A stretch of 37,815 nt of DNA from Hespellia sp. (GCA_022790755.1 JAAVXR010000090.1:1-37815); one strand, 5' to 3'; shown: positions 25,830 through 34,844, counted from the first letter of the stretch. The notes: generated from the sequence alone by a model not told the origin. Numbers and translations are program-made.

Positions 25830-25927
25830 CAAAGGATAGAGAAGAGAATCTAGAAGATACGAAATTTGTCCTTTTTTTCCGCAAATTCTGTGATAGAATA
25901 GTAGGAGTATGAAGGAGGGAAAGAGGG

Positions 25928-27103
25928 ATGGAATTACGTTTTTCAAATAGAGTCAATGGTTTTCAGCAGGGAATTTTTGCAAAGCTCAATGATAAAAAAG
26001 AGGAATTACTTCGGCGTGGAAGAAAAGTCTATAATCTGTCTGTTGGGACGCCTGATTTTGCACCTGCTCCGTATATTATGGAGGCGATGGCGCAGGCCAG
26101 TATGAAGTCTGAAAATTATAAGTATTCTCTGACGGAATTGCCAGAGTTGGTTGAGGCGGTGCAGTTTCGTTATCGGAATCGGTTTGGAGTGGAACTGGAG
26201 AAAGAAGAAGTGATGGCGGTATACGGTTCTCAGGAGGGGATGGCACATATTGGCATGATATTTTGTGATCCTGGGGATACTATTTTAGTGCCAGATCCTG
26301 GGTATCCGATTTTTGAGATGAGCGGAGTGATGGCAGGGGCAAATATTGAGACCTATAAGCTGGAAGAGAAGAATGGATATCTTCCGGATCTGAAAAGTAT
26401 TTCGAATGATGTCTTGAAAAAGGCGAAATTTATGATTGTATCTTATCCACTAAATCCAGTCTGTGTCTGTGCGCCAGATTGTTTTTATGAAGAATTGATT
26501 GCTTTTGCGAAAGAACATGAAATAATTATTCTGCACGATAATGCATACTCCGATATTATTTACACGCAGAGACGGGGAAAATCGTTTCTGGCCTTCGAGG
26601 GTGCAAAAGAGGTTGGAGTTGAATTTTATTCGCTGTCCAAATCTTATAATATGACGGGTTCAAGAATTTCTTTTGTCGTGGGGAATGCAAAAATCATACA
26701 TAAATTCAAAATATTGCGCTCTCAGATTGATTATGGAATTTTTCTGCCGGTCCAATATGCGGCGATTGCAGCATTAAGAGGAGCGGATGATTTGATCGAA
26801 CAACAACGCAAGGAATATGAACTTCGCAATCGGAAGCTTTGCGGAGGACTCAGACAGCTCGGGTGGAATGTCCCGGATAGCCAGGGTACGATGTTTGCGT
26901 GGGGGCCAATACCGGAGGGATATCCATCTTCTCTGGAATTCTGTCTAGAATTCATGGAGAGAACCGGAGTTATCGTGACGCCAGGAAGTGCATTTGGCAG
27001 AAATGGAGAGGGATATGTAAGGTTTGCGTTGGTCATCAATGAAGCAGAGATAGTAGAAATGTTGGAGGTACTACGGAATTCAGGGATGTTTGTAAATGCC
27101 TGA
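25928..27103 (+). CDS. Class I/II pyridoxal-phosphate aminotransferase
   Basis: A 391-residue fold-type I aminotransferase. The substrate loop reads VGTPDFAP, the PLP aspartate lies in ILHDNAYSDI, and the PLP lysine in FYSLSKSYNMTGSRISF. The usual NPTG motif is replaced by YPLNPVCVCAP, which places it in the alanine/LL-DAP-like subgroup rather than among aspartate transaminases. Substrate unknown; amino acid with 2-oxoglutarate is the default. The start ATG follows GAAGGAGGGAAAGAGGG. It diverges from dapL and is followed after 27 nt by the dUTPase gene. Confidence 0.88.
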   Translation: MELRFSNRVNGFQQGIFAKLNDKKEELLRRGRKVYNLSVGTPDFAPAPYIMEAMAQASMKSENYKYSLTELPELVEAVQFRYRNRFGVELEKEEVMAVYGSQEGMAHIGMIFCDPGDTILVPDPGYPIFEMSGVMAGANIETYKLEEKNGYLPDLKSISNDVLKKAKFMIVSYPLNPVCVCAPDCFYEELIAFAKEHEIIILHDNAYSDIIYTQRRGKSFLAFEGAKEVGVEFYSLSKSYNMTGSRISFVVGNAKIIHKFKILRSQIDYGIFLPVQYAAIAALRGADDLIEQQRKEYELRNRKLCGGLRQLGWNVPDSQGTMFAWGPIPEGYPSSLEFCLEFMERTGVIVTPGSAFGRNGEGYVRFALVINEAEIVEMLEVLRNSGMFVNA

Positions 27104-27130
27104 GTATGGGAGCAGAAGAGAAGGAGGATC

Positions 27131-27661
27131 ATGGTGAAAAGAATCGCAAAATTTCATAAAGTGAGCAGGGAGCAGTTTGAGCAGGGGTGGATCGACACGT
27201 TTGGTGAGACAGATGGTGTTTGGCTGGAACAAACCTATGAAGAGATTCGTTTGCCTCGAAGGGCGACAGCAGGGTCGGCAGGATATGATTTTTTTTCGCC
27301 GGCAGATTTTACAATTCATCCGGGGGAAACTCTGAAGATTCCGACAGGTGTTCGAGTGGAAATAGAACCAGAATGGGTACTGAAGTGTTATCCTCGAAGT
27401 GGACTTGGATTTCGGTATCGTCTGCAGTTGAATAACACGGTTGGAATTATTGACAGCGATTATTTCTATTCTGATAACGAAGGACATATTTTTGCGAAAT
27501 TGACAAACGATACCAAGGAAGGAAAGACATTGGAACTCACAAAAGGCACTGGTTTTATGCAAGGCATTTTTGTGGAATATGGGATTACGGTGGATGATAT
27601 GGTTACAGAGACGCGTAATGGAGGATTTGGTAGTACAACTGCAGCCCAGAGAAATTCATAA
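27131..27661 (+). CDS. dut: dUTP diphosphatase-like protein
   Basis: A 176-residue trimeric dUTPase-fold protein. Motif I is AGSAGYDFFS (47-56), motif II PRSGLGF, motif III GIIDSDY, motif IV QGIF and motif V RNGGFGSTT at the C terminus, so all five are present. It would hydrolyse dUTP to dUMP, keeping uracil out of DNA and feeding dTMP synthesis. An N-terminal extension of about 40 residues and the insertion FYSDNEGH after motif III make it longer than E. coli Dut. ATG 27131 follows AGAAGGAGGATC, 27 nt after the aminotransferase stop; they may share a transcript. Confidence 0.92.
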   Translation: MVKRIAKFHKVSREQFEQGWIDTFGETDGVWLEQTYEEIRLPRRATAGSAGYDFFSPADFTIHPGETLKIPTGVRVEIEPEWVLKCYPRSGLGFRYRLQLNNTVGIIDSDYFYSDNEGHIFAKLTNDTKEGKTLELTKGTGFMQGIFVEYGITVDDMVTETRNGGFGSTTAAQRNS

Positions 27662-27739
27662 TCTTGGATATTTTTAGATAAAAAGGGAACTCTATGTTTA
27701 AAGAATTTGAAAAGAGATGAGAATATAAGGAGAGTTCCC

Positions 27740-29107
27740 ATGGAGAAAATAACAGAAAAAGAGGTCGGTAGTTCTTTTCAGGAGAATTTGGCTTTTTTGG
27801 AGAAGATTCTTCCCGTTCAGAAAAGCTTTGATCTCATCCGACGCGATATCATCATTGGAGGGAAGGATGCATCTTTTTATTTTATAGATGGTTTTACAAA
27901 AGATGAAGTGATGCTGAAAATCATGGATTCGTTTAAAGGGATTCAGGAAGGGGATCTTCCCAAACGGGCGACGGAATTCTCGCAGCGTTATATTCCCTAT
28001 GTGGAAGTGGATATTCTGCGGAAATTTGATGAAGTTTTGCGAAACATTTTGTCGGGTGTCACCTGCCTGTTTATTGATGGGTATGAGACATGTATTGCGA
28101 TTGACTGCAGGACGTACCCGGCGAGGAGTGTGGATGAGCCGGAGACCGATAAGTCTTTGCGGGGATCCAGGGATGGTTTTGTTGAGACAATCGTGTTTAA
28201 TACGGCTTTGATACGAAGACGAATTCGGGACCCGCATCTAATTATGGAAATGGCTGATGTAGGGGAAAGCTCCCGCACAGATGTGTCGATCTGCTATATG
28301 TCGGACCGAGTGGATCAGGAGTTGTTGCATGTGGTACGGGAGCGGGTGACGGATCTACAGGTTTCTGATTTGAAAATGAATCAGCAAACGCTTGCGGAGT
28401 CTCTATATCGCAGGAAATGGTTCAACCCCTTCCCCAAATTTAAGTTTACGGAACGCCCGGATACGGCATCTGCATGTCTGTTGGAGGGAAAGATTGTAAT
28501 TCTGGTCGATAACTCCCCTTCGGCTATGGTTATTCCGACTTCCATTTTGGACATGATCGAGGAGGCAAATGACTATTATTTTCCGACATTGACAGGGATC
28601 TATCTAAAAGTCTCCAGAGGAATCATTACCTTTTTGACTGTTTTTTTGACCCCGGTTTTTTTGTTATTCATGCAGAATCTAGATTGGCTTCCGGAAATGT
28701 TTTCCTTTATAGCGGTGAAAGATATGGTGAATATTCCACTTATTTTTCAGCTATTGATTTTGGAATTGGCCATTGATGGGTTGAGGTTGGCGGCCCTGAA
28801 CACACCTAGTATGTTGAGCACACCTCTGAGTGTGATTGCGGGTCTGGTGTTGGGGGAGTTTTCCGTACAATCTGGATGGTTTAATGCGGAAGTGATGTTG
28901 TATATGGCATTTGTTGCAGTAGCAAATTATACACAACCTAATTTTGAGTTGGGATATGCTTTGAAGTTTATGCGTCTTTTGCTTTTGGTTTTGACAGCAT
29001 TTTTTGACTGGATTGGGTTCCTGGCAGGGACAATTATCGTGATAGGTTCGATTGTCTTTAATAAAACTCTGTCAGGAAGAAGTTATCTGGCAATCCGCCG
29101 AAATTAG
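27740..29107 (+). CDS. GerA/SpoVAF family spore germination protein
   Basis: A 455-residue protein with a soluble N-terminal half (residues 1-300) containing SRDGFVETIVFNTALIRRRI, the best-known GerA-family block, and five or six C-terminal membrane helices (FLTVFLTPVFLLFMQ, LIFQLLILELAIDGLRLA). GerAA proteins are the A subunit of spore germinant receptors; SpoVAF sits in the spoVA operon. Neither gerB/gerC nor spoVA genes are adjacent, so this is an orphan copy. ATG 27740 follows AAGGAGAGTTCCC; a frame back to 27707 has no SD. It strongly indicates a spore-forming lineage. Confidence 0.92.
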   Translation: MEKITEKEVGSSFQENLAFLEKILPVQKSFDLIRRDIIIGGKDASFYFIDGFTKDEVMLKIMDSFKGIQEGDLPKRATEFSQRYIPYVEVDILRKFDEVLRNILSGVTCLFIDGYETCIAIDCRTYPARSVDEPETDKSLRGSRDGFVETIVFNTALIRRRIRDPHLIMEMADVGESSRTDVSICYMSDRVDQELLHVVRERVTDLQVSDLKMNQQTLAESLYRRKWFNPFPKFKFTERPDTASACLLEGKIVILVDNSPSAMVIPTSILDMIEEANDYYFPTLTGIYLKVSRGIITFLTVFLTPVFLLFMQNLDWLPEMFSFIAVKDMVNIPLIFQLLILELAIDGLRLAALNTPSMLSTPLSVIAGLVLGEFSVQSGWFNAEVMLYMAFVAVANYTQPNFELGYALKFMRLLLLVLTAFFDWIGFLAGTIIVIGSIVFNKTLSGRSYLAIRRN

Positions 29108-29119
29108 AATGGAATAGAT

Positions 29120-29167
29120 TCCGAAAACAAACAGAAGAGGAGCCGTCTGTTTGTTTTCGGATTTTTT
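29120..29167 (+). terminator. Intrinsic terminator after the GerA-family gene
   Basis: A perfect 15-bp stem, 29120-29134 with 29147-29161, a 12-nt loop and T6 at 29162-29167. Positioned 12 nt after the stop codon. Confidence 0.92.
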
Positions 29168-29230
29168 AGTGAATGAAAGCTTGTGGAAGTGTCTCGAATA
29201 TAGAACCCTCTTCCTTTTTTGTATGTTCGG

Positions 29231-29239
29231 TGTTATACT
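29231..29239 (+). promoter_or_regulatory. Extended -10 promoter for the MATE-degV operon
   Basis: TGTTATACT is a TGn-extended -10 box with no clear -35, about 70 nt before the MATE start codon at 29309. Confidence 0.4.
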
Positions 29240-29308
29240 AAACTACAATATGTAAAATTTTGGATTTTACTTTTTCGGGAAATTGTTTGGGAAGGGAAGG
29301 GTAGATTT

Positions 29309-30703
29309 ATGCAAAAGGGCGACGAAAGGCTCGGTACGGCTCCGATCAGAAGTCTGGTTGTTAGCATGGCGCTTCCAGCGGTGATGGCACAGTTGATCAA
29401 TGTGCTTTACAATATTGTGGATCGTATTTATATCGGTCATATCAGTGGATATGGGGATCTGGCGTTGACTGGTGTTGGCGTTACTTTTCCGATTATTATG
29501 TTGATTACGGCTTTCAGCGCTTTTGCCGGAATGGGAGGCGCGCCGTTGGCATCTATCGAGCTGGGGAAGAAGAATTATGAAGATGCGGAAAAAATTCTTG
29601 GAAATTCAGCCGGAATGTTGGTACTTTTTTCCGTGTTTCTGACTATTGGTTTTTTGGTGTTTAAAGTGCCGGTTCTATACGCATTTGGAGCCAGTGATCA
29701 GACGATTGTGTATGCGGATAGTTATATCAGTATTTATCTGATTGGTACGATTTTTGTACAGTTTGCGGTAGGACTCAATACGTTTATCAGCGGACAGGGG
29801 AAAGCAAAAACGGCGATGTTGTCTGTATTAATCGGCGCTGTGCTGAATATTCTTCTAGATCCTCTGTTTATTTTTGGATTTCAGATGGGGGTCCGTGGCG
29901 CGGCGTTTGCCACGATTCTATCACAAGCGGTAAGTGCGGCGTGGGTTGTGGGATTTTTGACGTCTTCCAAGAGTGTGATTCGTCTTCGCCTGCGAAACAT
30001 GCGTTTAAAGGTCGGTGTGATCAGACAGATTGGCAGCCTTGGTATTTCGCCATTTATCATGCAGAGCACAGAAAGTCTGGTGAGCATCACGCTGAATTCA
30101 GGCTTACAGCGTTATGGTGGAGATTTATATGTGGGAACCATGTCTATTATGACGAGTATTATGCAGATGATTGTTATTCCTATGCAGGGAATTGCTCAGG
30201 GAGTACAACCGATCATCAGTTATAATTATGGGGCGGGTAGCAGAAAAAGGGTAAAAGAAGCCTTTCTGTGGATGCTTGTCATTTGTTTTATTGGTGATTT
30301 TCTGCTTGCTGGCATTGCAGTCTGGAAACCGGAGTTTTATGCGAGTGTATTTACGAATAATAAAGAGTTGATTGCGTTGACCAGTCAGGTAATGCCGGTG
30401 TATTTTCTGGGAATTACAATTTTCGGCTTGCAAATGTCCTGTCAGTCCACATTTCTTGCTTTAGGGCAGGCAAAAGTTTCTTTATTTATTGCTTTGCTGC
30501 GAAAAGTGCTTCTTCTGATTCCACTCGCGATTATTCTTCCGCATTTTATGGGGGTGATGGGAGTGTATGTTGCAGAACCTGTGGCGGATTTCATATCTGT
30601 CACGACCACTTGCATTCTGTTTGCTGTTACGTTTCAGAAAGTTTTGAATGATTTGGAAAAAAATGATACAATAAGTGTGGACAGAAAGGAGAATAGCATA
30701 TGA
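29309..30703 (+). CDS. MATE family efflux transporter (MepA-like)
   Basis: A 464-residue, 12-helix MATE protein, less like the other two in this window. It shows ALPAVMAQLINVLYNIVDRIY, GMGGAPLASIELGKKNYEDA and the repeat QGVQPIISYNYGAGSRKRV, the pattern of the MepA/DinF-related group. It would export organic cations or other small molecules using an ion gradient. ATG 29309 follows GGGAAGGGTAGATTT; a frame back to 29219 covers promoter sequence and is rejected. Its TGA overlaps the start of degV (ATATGAG), so the two are coupled. Confidence 0.92.
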   Translation: MQKGDERLGTAPIRSLVVSMALPAVMAQLINVLYNIVDRIYIGHISGYGDLALTGVGVTFPIIMLITAFSAFAGMGGAPLASIELGKKNYEDAEKILGNSAGMLVLFSVFLTIGFLVFKVPVLYAFGASDQTIVYADSYISIYLIGTIFVQFAVGLNTFISGQGKAKTAMLSVLIGAVLNILLDPLFIFGFQMGVRGAAFATILSQAVSAAWVVGFLTSSKSVIRLRLRNMRLKVGVIRQIGSLGISPFIMQSTESLVSITLNSGLQRYGGDLYVGTMSIMTSIMQMIVIPMQGIAQGVQPIISYNYGAGSRKRVKEAFLWMLVICFIGDFLLAGIAVWKPEFYASVFTNNKELIALTSQVMPVYFLGITIFGLQMSCQSTFLALGQAKVSLFIALLRKVLLLIPLAIILPHFMGVMGVYVAEPVADFISVTTTCILFAVTFQKVLNDLEKNDTISVDRKENSI

Positions 30704-31563
30704 GAGATTTTGTGATTACAGTGAATAGTACTGTAGATTTACCGAAGACGTGGTTGAAAGAGCGTAATGTCCCGGTGATCCCCCTGAAATACACGATAGA
30801 TGGAGCCACATATATTGATATGGAAGGTTTGTCCGCCAAAGAATTTTTTGATAAGTTGAGAGAGGGAAAAACGTCGACGACTTCTCAGATAAATCCAGAG
30901 GAAGCGAAAGAGGCTTTTGAGCCTTTCTTACAGGAAGGAAAAGATATTTTACATCTGGGTTTTTCCTCAGCTTTGAGTGGGACCTGCAATTCTATGCGTT
31001 TGGCTGGGGAAGAACTGGCGGAAAAATATCCGGAGGAGAAGATTATCGTAATTGATACACTTTGTGCATGTATGGGAGAGGGGTTGTTATTGCATAAATG
31101 TCTCCAAATGAAAGAAAAGGGAAAAACGATAGATGAAATTGCCAGATGGGTAGAAGAAAACAAACTTCACATTTGTCATAATGTGACGGTAGATGATCTG
31201 AATCATTTGCAGAGAGGCGGAAGAATCTCCAAAGCTACGGCTGTTTTGGGAACACTGGTGCAGATAAAGCCGATCATACACATGGATAATAATGGAAGTC
31301 TGCAGGTGATTGGAAAAGAGCGGGGAAGAAAGAAATCTCTAAATAAAATTGTTGATATGGCGATAGAGCGTGCGGGAGACTGGGAGAACGATATGGTCAT
31401 GATCACACACGGAGATTGTCTGGAAGATGCCGAATATGTCGCAGATCTTGTGAGAAAAAAGATGGGAATCGAACAAATATTGATCCATAATATTGGTACA
31501 GTGATTGGAAGTCATACAGGACCTGGAGTGGTTGCATTATTTCACATGGGGGATTATAGATAA
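30700..31563 (+). CDS. DegV family fatty acid-binding protein
   Basis: A 287-residue DegV-fold protein. Signatures are the N-terminal DFVITVNSTVDLP, TSTTSQINPEE, LGFSSALSGTCNSM and the C-terminal IGTVIGSHTGPGVVALF. DegV proteins (FakB) bind a fatty acid and present it to the kinase FakA; no fakA is visible. ATG 30700 is preceded by GAAAGGAGAATAGCAT inside the end of the MATE gene, and the stop/start overlap is 4 nt. A terminator follows. Confidence 0.92.
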   Translation: MRDFVITVNSTVDLPKTWLKERNVPVIPLKYTIDGATYIDMEGLSAKEFFDKLREGKTSTTSQINPEEAKEAFEPFLQEGKDILHLGFSSALSGTCNSMRLAGEELAEKYPEEKIIVIDTLCACMGEGLLLHKCLQMKEKGKTIDEIARWVEENKLHICHNVTVDDLNHLQRGGRISKATAVLGTLVQIKPIIHMDNNGSLQVIGKERGRKKSLNKIVDMAIERAGDWENDMVMITHGDCLEDAEYVADLVRKKMGIEQILIHNIGTVIGSHTGPGVVALFHMGDYR

Positions 31564-31598
31564 GGAATCGTTGTGGGAGAATTGTGTGTTTGAAAAAG

Positions 31599-31639
31599 AA
31601 TGGGACAGTCGGTTTGTTTTGCACGCCTTCTGTCCCATT
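31599..31639. terminator. Bidirectional terminator between degV and the NSS transporter
   Basis: AATGGGACAG (31599-31608) pairs with CTGTCCCATT (31630-31639). Reading on the minus strand the stem is followed by CTTTTTC, so it serves best for the minus-strand transporter; the plus side is followed by GTTTGT. Confidence 0.75.
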
Positions 31640-31647
31640 GTTTGTAT

Positions 31648-33003
31648 TTAAAGGCTCATGTAGCCAAATGCACTCAGTACAGAGCTTATTAGAATCGCAC
31701 ACAGGCAGACGGGAGCGATCCAAAGAATTACAATGATGAAAAGCTGTTTATGTTTGAATTTAGCACCATCAGCCTGTGCTTCATCAATGATTGTCTGCGG
31801 TTTGATAACGAAACCGACAAATAAGCAGGTGATCAAGGCAACAATCGGCATCAGTACGCTGTTGCTGATGAAATCCATGACATCTAGAATAGACATGCCA
31901 AGCGGCTGAATGAAATCCCATATACCGAAACCGAGTGAGGATGGAATTCCCATCATAAGTATATAAACAGTTACGATCAGACAGGTGATTTTGCGGTTCC
32001 AGTGGAATTTGTCCATTAGAATCGACACGATCGTTTCCATCAGAGAAATCGCGGAAGTTAGCGCCGCAAACAATACCAGTATGAAAAATACGGCTCCGAG
32101 AATACGGCCCATTGACATGTTCGCAAAGACCTTGGGAAGCGTGATAAACATCAGTCCAGGGCCAGCGCTCAGCGCCGATTGATCACCGCCGGAGAACGCA
32201 AACACAGCAGGCACAATCATGAGTCCTGCGAAAAATGCGATTCCGGTATCGAAAATCTCAATTTGACGCACAGAGCTTTCCAAATTGGCATCTTTCTTCA
32301 TATAAGACCCGTATGTGATCATGATTCCCATTGCCAGAGACATCGAATAGAATAGCTGTCCAACTGCAGCAAGAATCGTCTTTGCGGAGAAATCCGATAT
32401 ATTTGGACGAAGATAATAGACGACTCCTTCCATAGCTCCGTCGATAGTCAAGACATAGATAGAAATACCAATGGTCAAAACAACCAGAACCGGCATCATG
32501 AACTTGCTGACATTTTCGATTCCTTTTTCAACACCCAGAAAGACAACGACAGCGGTTAATGCGACAAACAATGTAAACCAGCCAATCGGTTCCTGAACAC
32601 CGCCGATAAAGTTTGTGAAATAACCATCTTGTGCAGCATGTGACATTTCTCCTCCCAAAAAAGAGGTCAAATATTTGATGACCCATCCGCCGATCACAGA
32701 ATAATATGGAAGGATAATCATTGGAACAATAGAGGCGAGTACTCCAAGAAAACCGAAACGTTTGTCCAAAGATTCAAATGCACCAATCGCACTGAGACCT
32801 GTTTTTCTGCCAAGACCGATTTCTGCAATCATCAATGCAAAACCGAATGTGACGGCAAGAATGACGTAACAGAGTAGAAATGTTCCTCCTCCGTATTTTG
32901 CAACAAGATACGGAAACCGCCAGATATTGCCCAGACCAACGGCAGAACCCGCAGCAGCAAGGATGAATCCCAGTTTGCTGGTAAAATTACTTCTTTTTCC
33001 CAT
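31648..33003 (-). CDS. Sodium:neurotransmitter symporter (SNF/NSS) family transporter
   Basis: A 451-residue LeuT-fold symporter with about 11 helices. The first helix has GSAVGLGNIWRFPYL, the signature of the unwound TM1 that binds Na+ and substrate, followed by KYGGGTFLLCYV and FGFALMIAEIGLGRKTG. Bacterial members import hydrophobic or aromatic amino acids with Na+; the substrate here is not readable. The start ATG follows GGGAAGTTCTC. It is divergent from the infC leader. It is shorter than many family members, which have 12 helices. Confidence 0.93.
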   Translation of the reverse strand: MGKRSNFTSKLGFILAAAGSAVGLGNIWRFPYLVAKYGGGTFLLCYVILAVTFGFALMIAEIGLGRKTGLSAIGAFESLDKRFGFLGVLASIVPMIILPYYSVIGGWVIKYLTSFLGGEMSHAAQDGYFTNFIGGVQEPIGWFTLFVALTAVVVFLGVEKGIENVSKFMMPVLVVLTIGISIYVLTIDGAMEGVVYYLRPNISDFSAKTILAAVGQLFYSMSLAMGIMITYGSYMKKDANLESSVRQIEIFDTGIAFFAGLMIVPAVFAFSGGDQSALSAGPGLMFITLPKVFANMSMGRILGAVFFILVLFAALTSAISLMETIVSILMDKFHWNRKITCLIVTVYILMMGIPSSLGFGIWDFIQPLGMSILDVMDFISNSVLMPIVALITCLFVGFVIKPQTIIDEAQADGAKFKHKQLFIIVILWIAPVCLCAILISSVLSAFGYMSL

Positions 33004-33150
33004 GAGAACTTCCCAATACCTTTCATAAAATATATTAAAATTATTACTATTATGACATGTTCATGGGAGGAATACAAGGAAAATGTGACAAAAGCCGATA
33101 AAACGAAAAAGAGTTGTGGAATAAGTTGTAATAAGTTGCCAAATTATATA

Positions 33151-33179
33151 TTGACACGTCAATGGAATTGTGATAAAGT
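33151..33179 (+). promoter_or_regulatory. Promoter for the infC-rpmI-rplT operon
   Basis: TTGACA (33151-33156), 17 nt, and TAAAGT (33174-33179). It would start a transcript near 33186 and so a leader of about 240 nt before infC. Confidence 0.6.
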
Positions 33180-33185
33180 AAAAAA

Positions 33186-33343
33186 GCGTGAGGCGAAAAA
33201 GAAAGAAGAGTTTTCCACTCTCACCACAGCATAAGCGGATGACTGTGGTTTGATATTGACACAGAAGCAGATCTTTCCGGTAGACTGGAAGGAAATGTGA
33301 CTATGTAAGTATATGAGTGGATAGATGTTCACTCATTTTTTTG
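33186..33343 (+). ncRNA. Probable ribosomal protein L20-type leader with terminator
   Basis: The leader before infC contains several small stems: AGAGT/ACTCT in AGAGTTTTCCACTCT, CCACAG/CTGTGG around GCATAAGCGGATGA, and CTTTCC/GGAAGG. It ends in an intrinsic terminator, ATGAGTG (33313-33319) with CACTCAT (33330-33336) and seven T. Position and layout match the L20 leader of Firmicutes, in which L20 promotes early termination ahead of infC. I could not check the pairing against the Rfam model. A TATAAT at 33354-33359 after the terminator may be a second weak promoter. Confidence 0.5.
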
Positions 33344-33428
33344 TTTTTCAGAGTATAATTTCTGCGAGGAGATTGCTGTTTTGCCCACGAAGGAATCAGA
33401 AGGAATGATAATACGGAGGTGTACTACA

Positions 33429-33935
33429 ATTAGCGATTTAATGATTAATGGACAAATCAGAGACAGAGAGGTACGTCTGGTTGGTGAAAATGGGGAACAG
33501 CTTGGTATCATGTCGTCAAGAGAAGCGTTGAGGATCGCGGAAGAGGCTGATCTTGATTTGGTGAAGATTGCACCGAAGGCACAGCCACCGGTATGTAAGA
33601 TTGTCGATTATGGCAAGTACAGGTATGAGCAGACCAGAAGAGAGAAGGAAGCGAAGAAGAAGCAGAAGACGGTTGAGCTCAAGGAAGTTCGCCTGTCACC
33701 CAACATTGATACGAACGATCTGAATACGAAGGTAAATAATGCGAAGAAATTTATCACCAAAGGAAATCGGGTGAAAGTGACATTGCGTTTCCGTGGAAGA
33801 GAGATGGCTCATGTACAGCAGAGCAAACACATTCTGGATGATTTTGCGGCAATGCTTGAGGACGTTGCTGTCATTGAAAAGCCTTCTAAGATGGAAGGTA
33901 GAAGTATGAGTATGGTTTTAACTGAAAAACGTTAA
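33429..33935 (+). CDS. infC: Translation initiation factor IF-3
   Basis: A 168-residue IF-3, which binds the 30S subunit and checks the start codon. N-terminal domain: SDLMINGQIRDREVRLVGEN; C-terminal domain: KEVRLSPNIDTNDL and NRVKVTLRFRGREM. The best start is ATT at 33429, seven bases after GGAGGTG, followed by AGCGATTTAATG, matching the known ATT/non-AUG start used for IF-3 autoregulation. Upstream TTG at 33381 and internal ATG 33441 lack an SD and are less likely. First gene of the classic infC-rpmI-rplT operon. Confidence 0.95.
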   Translation: MSDLMINGQIRDREVRLVGENGEQLGIMSSREALRIAEEADLDLVKIAPKAQPPVCKIVDYGKYRYEQTRREKEAKKKQKTVELKEVRLSPNIDTNDLNTKVNNAKKFITKGNRVKVTLRFRGREMAHVQQSKHILDDFAAMLEDVAVIEKPSKMEGRSMSMVLTEKR

Positions 33936-33995
33936 AAATAAAATTTCTGCGGACTGACAGAATCCGTAAGGCAACAGATGAAGGAGGAATTTATT

Positions 33996-34193
33996 ATGCC
34001 AAAAATCAAAACAAATAGAGCGGCTGCAAAGCGCTTTCAGAAAACAGGTACTGGTAAGCTGAAAAGAAACAAAGCCTATAAGAGCCATATTTTAACGAAG
34101 AAGTCTACGAAGAGAAAAAGAAATCTCAGACAATCGGCAATTACAGATGCTACGAACGTTAAGAATATGAAGAAAGTTTTACCATATCTGTAG
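33996..34193 (+). CDS. rpmI: 50S ribosomal protein L35
   Basis: A 65-residue, strongly basic protein of the large subunit, starting [18 protein letters not shown], the conserved L35 sequence. ATG 33996 follows GAAGGAGGAATTTATT; an in-frame ATG at 33978 overlaps that SD and is rejected. Second gene of the operon, 60 nt after infC. Confidence 0.98.
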   Translation: MPKIKTNRAAAKRFQKTGTGKLKRNKAYKSHILTKKSTKRKRNLRQSAITDATNVKNMKKVLPYL

Positions 34194-34223
34194 GATTGGG
34201 CGATAGAAAGGAGGAATTCAGCG

Positions 34224-34580
34224 ATGGCAAGAATAAAAGGCGGAATGAACGCAAAAAAGAAACATAATAGAACTTTAAAATTGGCAAAAGGATATAGAGG
34301 TGCAAGGTCAAAACAGTACAGAGTGGCGAAGCAGTCAGTTATGAGAGCGCTGACATCCGCTTATGCGGGGAGAAAACAGCGCAAACGTCAGATGAGACAG
34401 CTCTGGATTGCTCGTATCAATGCCGCTGCAAGAATGAACGGTTTGTCTTACAGTAAATTTATGCACGGATTGAAATTAGCGGATGTAGATATGAATCGGA
34501 AGATGCTGGCAGAACTTGCTGTAAGCGACAAAGAAGGATTTACTGCATTGGCAGAGATCGCAAAAGAGAAGATTGCATAG
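34224..34580 (+). CDS. rplT: 50S ribosomal protein L20
   Basis: A 118-residue L20, starting [20 protein letters not shown], with [16 protein letters not shown] and [19 protein letters not shown]. It nucleates 50S assembly and in Firmicutes represses its own operon through the leader RNA. ATG 34224 follows AAAGGAGGAATTCAGCG. Its presence 30 nt after rpmI completes infC-rpmI-rplT; a terminator follows. Confidence 0.98.
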   Translation: MARIKGGMNAKKKHNRTLKLAKGYRGARSKQYRVAKQSVMRALTSAYAGRKQRKRQMRQLWIARINAAARMNGLSYSKFMHGLKLADVDMNRKMLAELAVSDKEGFTALAEIAKEKIA

Positions 34581-34628
34581 ACAAAGTTGAAAATTCGTTT
34601 TATAAATAGAAAAAGATAAAATGAGATG

Positions 34629-34664
34629 AAAAGAACAGTTCGTAGGTGGATCTGTTCTTTTTTT
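34629..34664 (+). terminator. Terminator of the infC-rpmI-rplT operon
   Basis: AAAAGAACAG (34629-34638) pairs with CTGTTCTTTT (34652-34661), followed by more T to 34664. Confidence 0.9.
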
Positions 34665-34716
34665 AATAATAAATCTACACGCGCCCATTCGAATGACGAC
34701 TTTTATGGAAACCTAA

Positions 34717-34744
34717 TTACAAATGGTAATGTTACCACTTGTAA
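34717..34744. promoter_or_regulatory. 28-bp operator of the PTS EIIA gene
   Basis: A near-perfect dyad: TTACAAATGGTAA (34717-34729) and TTACCACTTGTAA (34732-34744), 12 of 13 pairs matching. Each arm is itself a variant of TTACCANTGGTAA, the same 13-bp palindrome found in the other two PTS promoters. The right arm contains the -35 box, so a bound repressor would exclude RNA polymerase. Confidence 0.75.
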
Positions 34745-34767
34745 TATTTATGCAAATGTAGTATAAT
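34739..34767 (+). promoter_or_regulatory. Promoter for the PTS EIIA gene
   Basis: TTGTAA (34739-34744), 17 nt, and TATAAT (34762-34767); the -35 box overlaps the operator dyad. Confidence 0.75.
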
Positions 34768-34844
34768 TTTTTTATTGTTATAATAGTGCGTTCCTCTGTG
34801 GGCGCATATAGATTTAGTAAAAAGACGATTAGGAGGAAGAAAAG

